Assembly (NCBI GenBank): GCA_903933585.1 | Contig: CAIZKO010000099.1 | Span: 1 to 33,684, forward strand | Direction of reading: 5' to 3' | DNA: 33,684 nucleotides | Source: an uncultured Actinomycetes bacterium | Lineage (GTDB): Bacteria > Actinomycetota > Actinomycetes > Nanopelagicales > Nanopelagicaceae | In this document: positions 18,897 to 27,808 of the stretch, piece by piece | Layout: each line of letters opens with the position of its first letter | Position numbering within the stretch: position 1 is the first letter of the stretch | Translations under genes and position numbers: made by a program | The notes under the pieces: generated by a model | What the model saw: the letters and a program-made list of their open reading frames with translations, nothing else | Databases searched by the model: none | What the model was told of the DNA's origin: nothing

Positions 18897-19481
18897 ATGA
18901 GTATCGGAATCGTGGCCTGTGGAGCACTAGCTACACATATCGATGCCATCGTAAAAGAACAATCGCTCGATGTGACCATCTACCCACTTCCACCGCTGCT
19001 TCATAACCACCCCGAAAAAATTGCGGGCGAGGTAGATCTTCTGCTGACCAAGATTTCTGGATCTCACTCCAAGTGCGCGGTGGCATATGCCGATTGCGGA
19101 ACATATGGGGCTCTCGATGTAGTACTGCAAGAGCACAAAGTCTCCCGGTTGGGAGGCAACCATTGCTATGACATCTTTGCCGGCAAGGAGGTCATTGAGA
19201 AACTCATGGCAGAGAATGCTGGAACTTACTTTCTCACTGATTATTTAGTGAAATCTTTTAATCGCAGCGTAATAGTCGAGTTAGGACTAGACCGCCGCCC
19301 AGAGTTGCGCGACGATTATTTTAAAAATTATTCCAAGGTAATTTGGTTGGCGCAATCGCCTACCCCCGATTTGGAAATTGCCGCAAACGCTGCGGCAGAT
19401 CTATTGGGTCTTCCGTTGGAGATAAGAAAGGTTGGAGAGATTGGACTAACCAGAGAGATCCTTGCTCTAGTTGCTGACTGA
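18897..19481 (+). CDS. DUF1638-like protein
   Basis: About 194 aa from the ATG at 18897 (ORF track starts too early at 18744): MSIGIVACGALATHIDAIV...YPLPPLLHNHPEKIAGEVDLLL...VAYADCGTYGALDVVLQ...GNHCYDIFAG. Confidence 0.78.
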   Translation: MSIGIVACGALATHIDAIVKEQSLDVTIYPLPPLLHNHPEKIAGEVDLLLTKISGSHSKCAVAYADCGTYGALDVVLQEHKVSRLGGNHCYDIFAGKEVIEKLMAENAGTYFLTDYLVKSFNRSVIVELGLDRRPELRDDYFKNYSKVIWLAQSPTPDLEIAANAAADLLGLPLEIRKVGEIGLTREILALVAD

Positions 19482-22457
19482 TTCGATTTCGAGAGCCTTT
19501 ATAACAACTGGAGATAACAAGGATCGATCCACATCTTCATGAAGATGGCGCAACATGGTAGGCGTCCAGAACTGAACTAAATGGTGAGCAACTTCGATTT
19601 CTGGAGCTCCGTCAGTTGGAATATTTGCCGCTATTTGATTGGCCATTCGGACGATGGAAGATAGCTGCAAATTCTTATCGAGTTCGTGCTCGTGGATAGC
19701 TCCCGGCCCCTTGGCGCTTGGGCTTATCTCAACGGCGGTCACTTTGTACTCCGGACAGTTGGTAGCCCAATCCGAGTAATCAGTTGTGATGACATTTGCT
19801 CCGCTTTCCGGGAAGTGGAATGTCGTATAAACGACTCCGGCAGGCACTTCATCGGTTATACGGGCACGCATAATCGTGTCGCCGACGCGACTGGCTAGCT
19901 TTACCCAACTTCCATCTGCAATTCCACGTAATTCCGCATCAGCCTCGTGAATATCCAAGGTGTCCTCTGGGTGCCAGACTGAATTTGCAGTTCGTCGGGT
20001 CTGAGCACCGACGTTATATTGGCTCAGCACTCGACCGGTTGTTAATAAGAGTGGAAACTTTCGGGTGGCCTTCTCCTCGGTCGCAACATAGGGGGTTGGC
20101 ATGAACTTTCCTTCGCCGCGCACAAAGGTATTCATATGCATAGTTGGAGTTCCATCTGGTGCTGCCGCGTTCACCGGCCACTGCAAGCTACCTGCGGCGT
20201 CGAGTGCAGTAAAGGAGACTCCTGCAAAGGTAGGTGTCACCGCCGCGATCTCATCCATAATTTCAGCGCCATTTTCATATCGCAATGGGTAGCCCATCGC
20301 GGTAGCGAGGTCGCAGGTAACTTCGAATTCGCTCTTCCCAGTCTTGCTTGGCATCACAGGACGAACTCGGTTTATGCGACGCTCTGCATTGGTGAAGGTG
20401 CCATCCTTCTCCAGGAATGAGGTACCCGGGAGAAATACGTGGGCAAACTTCGAGGTCTCGTTTAAGAAGAGATCTTGAACAATCACCATCTCCATCGCGC
20501 GTAGCGCAGCATGGACATGTACGGTGTTGGGATCAGATTGGGCAATATCTTCGCCTTGTACATAAAGACCCTTAAATTCACCGGCTAGCGCAGCATCGAA
20601 CATATTTGGAATTCGCAGACCGGGCTGCGATTGAAGGGTGGTATTCCACTTCTTATCGAAGATGGCGCGCGTATCAGGATCAGATATGTGGCGGTATCCC
20701 GAAAGTTCGTGCGGGAATGAGCCCATATCGCAGGAACCTTGCACATTGTTCTGTCCACGCAGCGGATTAACTCCGACTCCCTTGCGGCCAATGTTGCCGG
20801 TGGCCATAGCCAGGTTAGCGATTCCCATAACCATTGTTGAGCCTTGCGAATGCTCAGTAACGCCTAATCCGTAGTAGATCGCGCCATTGGGAGCGGATGC
20901 AAAGAGCCGCGCCGCTGCACGGATAGATTCGGCAGGAACGCGAGTGAACTCTTCAAGGGCCTCGGGGCTATTTTCTGGGAGACGAATAAAAGACTCCCAT
21001 TGCGCAACAGATTCGAGGTCGCAGCGCGCATTTACAAATTCGCGGTCGATCAATCCTTCGGTGGCAATCACGTGAGCTAAAGCGTTGATTACCGCAACAT
21101 TCGTACCCGGCATCAATTGCAAGTGATGGGTGGCTGAAACGTGTGGGGTGCGGACCAATGGGATTTGTCGAGGATCAACAACAATTAAAGAGGCACCTTT
21201 ACGGAGCGCTTTCTTCATTCTGGAGGCAAATACTGGGTGCGCAGCGGTTGGGTTTGCGCCGATAAGCATTATGACATCCGCATGTTCTACTGATTCGAAA
21301 TCTTGGGTACCCGCGGAGGTGCCAAAGGTCTGCTTCAAGCCATAACCAGTTGGTGAATGGCAGACGCGGGCACAGGTATCAATATTGTTGTTGCCGAAGG
21401 CGGCTCGCACTAATTTGGTTACTACGAAGACCTCTTCATTAGTGCAGCGAGAGGACGAGATACCGCCGATGGAATTTATGCCAAGTTCGGCTTGAATCTT
21501 CTTGAGCCCGGTTGCAGCGTATGAGATCGCCTCTTCCCAGGAAACCTTTCGCCATTCATCGGTTATTGATTCTCTGATCATGGGTGTTGTGATGCGATCT
21601 TGGTGGGTTGCATAACCCCAAGCGAAACGACCCTTGACGCAGGAGTGGCCTTCGTTAGCGCCACCATCTTTCAGCGGAACCATCCGCACTAACTCATCGC
21701 CCTTCATCTCTGCTTTGAAAGAGCAGCCGACTCCGCAATAGGCGCAAGTAGTAATCACTGATCGAGTTGGAGTTCCAATTGTGAGAAGCGTCTTTTCAGT
21801 CAAGGCACCAGTAGGACAGGCCTGCACGCAAGCTCCGCATGAGACGCACTCGGATTCGATGAAAGATGTTCCGGAAGATGAGACGCGCGCTTCAAATCCC
21901 CTATTTTCAATGGTGAGGGCGAAGGTGCCTTGGACCTCGTCGCAGGCGCGCACGCAGCGGTTGCAAACAATGCACTCCGTTGAATCAAAGGTGAAATAGG
22001 GGTTAGTCTCATCTTTTGGAAGATCCAGGTGAGTCTTTCCAGAATAACGAACTTCTTTGAGCCCAACTTCTTTTGCCATGCCATGCACTTTGCATTGATC
22101 GCCAACGGCGCAATCGACAGGGTGATCCGATAAATAGAGTTCCATGACGCCTTGGCGCAAGCGACTGAGTTTCTCGGACTGAGTGGATATTTTCATGCCC
22201 TCTGCAACCGGAGTTGTACATGATGACGGCGTTCCCTTACGGCCATCAATCTCAACAACGCAGAGTCGACAAGATCCAAAAGCTTTTAAGGTGTCAGTAG
22301 CGCAGAGTTTGGGAACGTTGATTCCGATGCTTGCTGCGGCCCGCATAATCGAGGTATCAGCAGGAACTTCAACCTCGGTACCATCAATCATGACGGTAAC
22401 CTTTTCGATGCGCTTACTTCTTGGCGTCCCGAAGTCAGGCTCAATTAATAGAGTCAT
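19467..22457 (-). CDS. fdhA: Formate dehydrogenase alpha subunit (Cys-type, Mo/W-bisMGD, NuoG-like N-terminus) with C-terminal FdsD-like extension
   Basis: 996 aa; NuoG-like 2Fe-2S/4Fe-4S N-terminus (FGSCRLCVVEIDG, CIVCNRCVRACDEVQG, CVSCGACVQACPTGAL), catalytic ARVCHSPTGYGL (Cys, not Sec), GLGVTEHSQGSTMVMGIANLAMATGNIGRKGVGVNPLRGQNNVQGSCDMG; C-terminal IVRMANQIAANIP...HHLVQFWTPTMLRHL. Confidence 0.94.
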   Translation of the reverse strand: MTLLIEPDFGTPRSKRIEKVTVMIDGTEVEVPADTSIMRAAASIGINVPKLCATDTLKAFGSCRLCVVEIDGRKGTPSSCTTPVAEGMKISTQSEKLSRLRQGVMELYLSDHPVDCAVGDQCKVHGMAKEVGLKEVRYSGKTHLDLPKDETNPYFTFDSTECIVCNRCVRACDEVQGTFALTIENRGFEARVSSSGTSFIESECVSCGACVQACPTGALTEKTLLTIGTPTRSVITTCAYCGVGCSFKAEMKGDELVRMVPLKDGGANEGHSCVKGRFAWGYATHQDRITTPMIRESITDEWRKVSWEEAISYAATGLKKIQAELGINSIGGISSSRCTNEEVFVVTKLVRAAFGNNNIDTCARVCHSPTGYGLKQTFGTSAGTQDFESVEHADVIMLIGANPTAAHPVFASRMKKALRKGASLIVVDPRQIPLVRTPHVSATHHLQLMPGTNVAVINALAHVIATEGLIDREFVNARCDLESVAQWESFIRLPENSPEALEEFTRVPAESIRAAARLFASAPNGAIYYGLGVTEHSQGSTMVMGIANLAMATGNIGRKGVGVNPLRGQNNVQGSCDMGSFPHELSGYRHISDPDTRAIFDKKWNTTLQSQPGLRIPNMFDAALAGEFKGLYVQGEDIAQSDPNTVHVHAALRAMEMVIVQDLFLNETSKFAHVFLPGTSFLEKDGTFTNAERRINRVRPVMPSKTGKSEFEVTCDLATAMGYPLRYENGAEIMDEIAAVTPTFAGVSFTALDAAGSLQWPVNAAAPDGTPTMHMNTFVRGEGKFMPTPYVATEEKATRKFPLLLTTGRVLSQYNVGAQTRRTANSVWHPEDTLDIHEADAELRGIADGSWVKLASRVGDTIMRARITDEVPAGVVYTTFHFPESGANVITTDYSDWATNCPEYKVTAVEISPSAKGPGAIHEHELDKNLQLSSIVRMANQIAANIPTDGAPEIEVAHHLVQFWTPTMLRHLHEDVDRSLLSPVVIKALEIESVSN

Positions 22458-24007
22458 TTCATTACCTCCGCGCGGTTTTCGAAATCCTCTGGAAAGTTAA
22501 TCATTGCACTCATTACCGGCATCGGGGTTAGGCCACCCATTGCACAGAGCGAGCCATCGGTCATGACCTCGCAGAGATCGAGCAAGAGCCGCTTATTTGG
22601 CTCAAACTCCTCACCGTCGATAATCTTCTGAATCGTTTCGGCCCCTCGGGTAGAGCCGAGGCGGCAAGGGGTGCACTTTCCGCAGGATTCGATGGCGCAA
22701 AACTCCATGGCAAATTTCGCCTGAACCGCTAGATCTACGCTGGTATCGAAGATGACGATTCCGCCGTGGCCCAACATTCCACCCGCCGTAAGGAGTGACT
22801 CGTAATCCATCGCTAGGTCAAAGTTCTTAGGAGCGAAATATGCTCCAAGCGGTCCCCCAATTTGAACTGCCTTAATTGGTTTGCCCGAAAGGGATCCCCC
22901 GCCATAGCTAGTGATTAACTCACCAAGAGAGATGCCAAACCCGGTCTCAACGATTCCACCCTGCTTTACATTTCCAGCGAGCTGGAATATTTGAGTTCCC
23001 AGAGAACGCCCAACTCCACGAGATTTATAGGATGTAGCTCCATCGGCTAATACCGCAGGAACGCTGGCAAGGGTGAGCACATTATTAATAACCGTGGGTT
23101 TACCAAAGAGTCCTGCTATCGCGGGAAGTGGTGGCTTAGAGCGAACAACACCGCGCTTTCCTTCGATGCTTTCAAGCATCGCCGTCTCTTCGCCACAAAC
23201 ATATGATCCGCCGCCGACACGGATCTTTATATCGAAGGCATATGTAGATCCAAGAACACTCTTGCCGAGTACCCCAAACTCGCGTGCAAGAAGAATTGCA
23301 GCAGATAGTTTTGCGACCGCTGCCGGGTATTCGGAGCGTATATATACAAAGCCCTGCTGCGCGCCAACGGCAATAGCGGCGATCGCCATGCCCTCAATCA
23401 AAGTAAAAGGGTCGCCTTCGATCAAGATGCGATCGGCATAAGTTCCACTGTCGCCTTCATCCGCGTTGCAACAAATGTATTTGGTTTCATCCTGGGTTTC
23501 TAGGACTGTTTTCCACTTGATGCCGGCGGGGAAACCAGCGCCACCCCTGCCACGCAGACCTGATTCGGTAACTTCGGCAACTATCTGCTCACCGCTCATG
23601 GTCAACGCCCGCTGCAGACCAACCCAGCCGCCCAGTGCTTGATAGTCGCTTATGGAGAGCGGATCAACGATGCCTACACGCTTAAAAGTAATGCGATCTT
23701 GCCCAGCCAACCAAGGCAGCTCCGATACCTTGCCGATGGAGAGTGGGTGTGCTCCTCCGGTGAGAAATTGCGTTTGAAAGAGCCCAGCGATATCGGCAAC
23801 CTGAACCGGACCATACCCAATTCGATCAGCACCGACCTGCACTTCTACTAGTGGCTCTAGCCAGAGCGCACCACGGGTGCCGTTACGAATGATTTCAATT
23901 TCGAGGTTTGAAGCTCTTGCCAGACGAGAAATTTCGAGGGCAACGTCATCTGCCCCGACAGAGACAGCTGCGCTATCCCCCGGGATATAAACCTTTATCG
24001 CACTCAT
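22454..24007 (-). CDS. fdhB: NAD-dependent formate dehydrogenase beta subunit (NuoF-like, FMN/NAD binding)
   Basis: 517 aa; GLRGRGGAGFPAGIKWKTV, CCNADEGDSGTYADRILIEGDP, GGGSYVCGEETAMLESIEGKRG, ESCGKCTPCRLGS. Confidence 0.93.
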   Translation of the reverse strand: MSAIKVYIPGDSAAVSVGADDVALEISRLARASNLEIEIIRNGTRGALWLEPLVEVQVGADRIGYGPVQVADIAGLFQTQFLTGGAHPLSIGKVSELPWLAGQDRITFKRVGIVDPLSISDYQALGGWVGLQRALTMSGEQIVAEVTESGLRGRGGAGFPAGIKWKTVLETQDETKYICCNADEGDSGTYADRILIEGDPFTLIEGMAIAAIAVGAQQGFVYIRSEYPAAVAKLSAAILLAREFGVLGKSVLGSTYAFDIKIRVGGGSYVCGEETAMLESIEGKRGVVRSKPPLPAIAGLFGKPTVINNVLTLASVPAVLADGATSYKSRGVGRSLGTQIFQLAGNVKQGGIVETGFGISLGELITSYGGGSLSGKPIKAVQIGGPLGAYFAPKNFDLAMDYESLLTAGGMLGHGGIVIFDTSVDLAVQAKFAMEFCAIESCGKCTPCRLGSTRGAETIQKIIDGEEFEPNKRLLLDLCEVMTDGSLCAMGGLTPMPVMSAMINFPEDFENRAEVMK

Positions 24008-24429
24008 TTGATCTCCTCCGCAACCTTTGCCAGAGTCGCTCGGCCAATGAGTTTTCCGTTGACCATCACCGCAGGTCCGAGGGCGCAGTTCCCAAAGCAG
24101 AAAGCATCACAAACTTCCTCTTTGTACGTCGCCTTAAGCGCCTTCTCTAGAACTCGAGAGCCGACCGCCTGACAGGCTTCGGCCACACAAATCTTGATCT
24201 CGTTTTCTAAAGCCGGTGTTGTGCGCAGATCGTGATAGAAAGTTAAAACTCCGTGCACATCTGCCCTCGATACATTAAAGGTTGTGGCAATCAGTGCCAC
24301 TGCCTCGTCGGGTACGAATCCAAACTCTCTTTGGATTGCCTGCAAGGCCATTAATACTGGGCCTGGCTCAGCGCGCAACGGCTCTAACACAGCCATTGCG
24401 GCGCCAAGTGACCAGGATGAATGTGTCAT
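24004..24429 (-). CDS. Formate dehydrogenase gamma subunit (NuoE-like 2Fe-2S)
   Basis: 141 aa; LMALQAIQREFGFVPDEAVALIATTFNVSRADVHGVLTFYHDLRT, CVAEACQAVG, CFGNCALGPAVMVNG. Confidence 0.92.
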   Translation of the reverse strand: MTHSSWSLGAAMAVLEPLRAEPGPVLMALQAIQREFGFVPDEAVALIATTFNVSRADVHGVLTFYHDLRTTPALENEIKICVAEACQAVGSRVLEKALKATYKEEVCDAFCFGNCALGPAVMVNGKLIGRATLAKVAEEIK

Positions 24430-26094
24430 TTAGAACAATCCAACTACCTTGCCGTCGATATAGTCAATGCGTTCGCTCGAAGGCACTTTTGGTAGGCCCG
24501 GCATTGTCATAATCTCGCCGCAGACAATCACAATGAACTGCGCTCCCGCAGATAAACGAACTTCGCGGATGTTTAGCACATGGCCGCTAGGAGCACCTCG
24601 TAGGGCGGCATCGGTTGAAAACGAGTATTGAGTTTTGGCAATGCAGATTGGGAATTCGCCGTAGCCCGAATCTTGTAACTCTTTCAGCTTGTTACGAACC
24701 TTAGCGTCAGCGCTTACTTCGCTGGCACCATAGATCTTGGTAGCGACAGCGTTGATCTTCTCCCAAAGGGTTGCATCATCTTCATAGACAAAGGTCATCT
24801 GTTTAGGATCTTCGCAGAGCTCAACGACTTCGCGCGCCAAGTCAGCAGCTCCTGCGCCGCCATCTGCCCAGTGCGTAGCTAAAACTACTTTTACTCCTAG
24901 CGCTTCTACCTTCTTGCGGAGTAGAGCGACTTCGGCATCGGTATCACTTGTAAAGTGATTGATTCCCACAACCAATGGCAGGTTGTACACATCACGAATA
25001 TTCTTGATATGTCGCTCCACGTTGACCATACCCGCTTCAAGCGCGGCAAGGTTCTCTTCGGTAATAGTCTTCAAATCTGCTCCGCCGTGATATTTGATAG
25101 CCCTGATTGTGGCAACCAAGACGCAGGCAGATGGCCGTAACCCAGATTTGCGGCACTTAATATCGATGAATTTTTCAGCACCTAGATCGGCGCCAAAACC
25201 AGCTTCAGTAACCACGTAATCTGCCAACTTCATAGCAGATGTCGTGGCGATCACAGAGTTGCAACCGTGCGCAATGTTGGCAAATGGTCCACCGTGAATG
25301 AATGCAGGCGTGTTCTCGAGAGTCTGCACCAAATTGGGTTTGAATGCATCCTTCAAGATAACCGTCATAGCGCCTTGTGCATTGAGATCACGGGCGCAGA
25401 CTGGTTTTTTGTCTCTGGTGTAACCGACGACAATATTGCTGATGCGCTCCTTGAGATCTTCGATTGAGGTCGCTAAACAGAAAATAGCCATAATTTCAGA
25501 GGCTACGACGATGTCAAAGCCATCGCTGCGCGGAAAACCGTTGCCAACTCCGCCGAGAGATACAACGATCTCGCGTAGGGCGCGATCGTTCATGTCGACT
25601 ACGCGCTTCCAGGTAATGCGACGCACATCGATATCCAGGATATTGCCATGGTGAATGTGGTTATCAACGAGCGCCGCCAATAGATTATTAGCAAGGGCTA
25701 TTGCGCTGAAGTCCCCCGTAAAGTGCAGATTGATATCTTCCATGGGAACTACTTGGGCGTGACCACCTCCGGCGGCTCCACCTTTCATTCCAAAGACTGG
25801 ACCGAGTGAAGGTTCACGAAGTGCGATCATCGCATTTTTGCCGATATGGCGCAGTGCATCTCCCAGACCTACCGTTGTTGTTGTCTTTCCTTCGCCAGCC
25901 GGAGTCGGACTGATCGCGGTTACCAAAATCAACTTACTATTTTCGCGCTTCGGCAGCGAATCCAAATAGGCCAGCGAAACCTTCGCCTTGTAGCGGCCGT
26001 AATTGTCTAGATGCTCATCTGAAATACCTAAGGACTTGCCAATCTCAACGACTGGCTGCATAACGGCGCCTTGTGCAATTTCGATATCGGACAC
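24430..26094 (-). CDS. fhs: Formate-tetrahydrofolate ligase
   Basis: 554 aa; [83 protein letters not shown]. Confidence 0.96.
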   Translation of the reverse strand: MSDIEIAQGAVMQPVVEIGKSLGISDEHLDNYGRYKAKVSLAYLDSLPKRENSKLILVTAISPTPAGEGKTTTTVGLGDALRHIGKNAMIALREPSLGPVFGMKGGAAGGGHAQVVPMEDINLHFTGDFSAIALANNLLAALVDNHIHHGNILDIDVRRITWKRVVDMNDRALREIVVSLGGVGNGFPRSDGFDIVVASEIMAIFCLATSIEDLKERISNIVVGYTRDKKPVCARDLNAQGAMTVILKDAFKPNLVQTLENTPAFIHGGPFANIAHGCNSVIATTSAMKLADYVVTEAGFGADLGAEKFIDIKCRKSGLRPSACVLVATIRAIKYHGGADLKTITEENLAALEAGMVNVERHIKNIRDVYNLPLVVGINHFTSDTDAEVALLRKKVEALGVKVVLATHWADGGAGAADLAREVVELCEDPKQMTFVYEDDATLWEKINAVATKIYGASEVSADAKVRNKLKELQDSGYGEFPICIAKTQYSFSTDAALRGAPSGHVLNIREVRLSAGAQFIVIVCGEIMTMPGLPKVPSSERIDYIDGKVVGLF

Positions 26095-26096
26095 GA

Positions 26097-27053
26097 TTAA
26101 CCCCTTGCTGCTTTTACTGCTGCGGTCAAAGCCGGAATGACTTTGTGTAAATCTCCAATGATTGCATAATCGGCGTAAGCCAGAATTGGAGCTTCTGGAT
26201 CGGTATTTATTACGATGATTGTCTTACTATTTTTGCATCCCGCGATGTGTTGCATCGCCCCGCTGATTCCACAAGCGAGATAGAGATCAGGGGCTACTTT
26301 GGTACCGGTTTGACCCACTTGCTCTGCATGCGGGCGCCAACCAGAACTTGTTACAACTCGCGAACATCCAACTGTTCCCTCAAGCAGTCCAGCAAGCTCT
26401 TCTAGGATTCCAAAGCCTTCCGGACCTCCCACTCCGCGACCCCCAGAGACGATGACCTTTGCATCGGTGAGCGATACTCCGCCACCCTTGCTCTCGCTGG
26501 CGCGACCAATGACTTTAACTAAGGTATCTGCAGGTTCAAGTTTTACCTCAAACTCCTTCACCTCGGCAGATCCCCCAACTGCTTCTGGCTCTACTGAGAA
26601 AGCCAATACAGAAGCTATGAGCAGTTCGGAATGCACTAGTGCATCTTCAAATATGTTGGCCGCCCAACGAGCGCGCGTAACCTCATGAGGATTGCCAATT
26701 TTGATCGCTGTACATTCTGCCGCCATAGGTAGATCCATAAATGCCGCGAGATGCGCTAACTGTTCGTTTCCGCGCGGGCCTCCAGCGGCGAGAACCACCT
26801 GTGGTTTAAGTTCATTTACCAATTGCACAAGCGCGCGACCGCTTGCCATTGGGGCGTAATCCGAAAGTCCGGAGTTGGTCGCAACATAGAGAACTTTCGC
26901 GCCGTATTCCCCAACCTCTGCCGCAACGCTCGCGCCACTTTTACCAATGACGACTGCTTGAACATCATCAGATAGTTTGCGGGCAGATGTCAGTGCTCGC
27001 AGCGAGAGTGGGTCCAATACCCCGCGATCGTGATCAATAAGTACGAGAATCAT
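26097..27053 (-). CDS. etfA: Electron transfer flavoprotein alpha subunit
   Basis: 318 aa; C-terminal [81 protein letters not shown]. Confidence 0.94.
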   Translation of the reverse strand: MILVLIDHDRGVLDPLSLRALTSARKLSDDVQAVVIGKSGASVAAEVGEYGAKVLYVATNSGLSDYAPMASGRALVQLVNELKPQVVLAAGGPRGNEQLAHLAAFMDLPMAAECTAIKIGNPHEVTRARWAANIFEDALVHSELLIASVLAFSVEPEAVGGSAEVKEFEVKLEPADTLVKVIGRASESKGGGVSLTDAKVIVSGGRGVGGPEGFGILEELAGLLEGTVGCSRVVTSSGWRPHAEQVGQTGTKVAPDLYLACGISGAMQHIAGCKNSKTIIVINTDPEAPILAYADYAIIGDLHKVIPALTAAVKAARG

Positions 27054-27808
27054 GCGAGAATTCCAATCTTTTTTAATACTTCTATCAGAGCCGGTACTGC
27101 GGCTTCGCCTTCGCCCAGAATTTCAGCGCTCTTGGCTTTAGACGGCGCTAAGGTGAGTTGCAACTTCTCTAGCTTTGGCAGGCGTGGTTCGGCCTTCTTC
27201 ATATCAACTGGCTTCTTGCGGGATTGAATGCGTCCGGGAACGGAAGGGTAGCGCGGAATATTGAGACCATCTCTGACGGTGACAATGGCTGGAAGCGGCG
27301 CTTCGTACAATTCACGTTCGCTGCCAACGACGCGCTCACAGTGCACGACCCCATCCTTAATCGTCATTGCCTTTACATTTGTGATGATTGGCCAGCCCAG
27401 GGCATGCGCGATTCGGATATGGATTTGATAACCCGCGCTATCTGCAGATTCAGCGCCGAAGAGAATGAGCTCGAACTTCGTCGGGTCAGCTTTGATCGCA
27501 TCAACCAGCGCAGCTGCCGTCCCTTGTGGATCCCAATCTTGGCCATCGGTTTCCAACAAGATTGCCCGTGAAGCACCAATGGCAAGCTGAGAGCGCAGTT
27601 GTTCCTCAGCGTCAGTTGGTCCCAACGTCAGCAGAGTGAGCGAACCGCCCATCTGCTCCACAAGCTGGACTCCAGCTTCTACAGCATTCTCCTCATGAGG
27701 GCTGATACCAAAGCCCAAATGCTTTGTTTCCACGTCCCGGTTATCCGGAGTTAATAGAAAGGTACCGCCTGCTATGGGAACTCGCTTTAGGCAAACAAGA
27801 AGATCCAT
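27050..27808 (-). CDS. etfB: Electron transfer flavoprotein beta subunit
   Basis: 252 aa; MDLLVCLKRVPIAG...ISPHEENAVEAGVQLVEQMGGSLTLLTLGP...LILFGAESADSAGYQIHIRIAHALGWP...LPAIVTVRDGLNIPRYPSV. Confidence 0.92.
   Translation of the reverse strand: MDLLVCLKRVPIAGGTFLLTPDNRDVETKHLGFGISPHEENAVEAGVQLVEQMGGSLTLLTLGPTDAEEQLRSQLAIGASRAILLETDGQDWDPQGTAAALVDAIKADPTKFELILFGAESADSAGYQIHIRIAHALGWPIITNVKAMTIKDGVVHCERVVGSERELYEAPLPAIVTVRDGLNIPRYPSVPGRIQSRKKPVDMKKAEPRLPKLEKLQLTLAPSKAKSAEILGEGEAAVPALIEVLKKIGILA

Noticed and set aside
19467-22457. Possible selenocysteine formate dehydrogenase
   Set aside because: The active-site region reads ARVCHSPTG with a normal Cys codon and the frame has no internal TGA.
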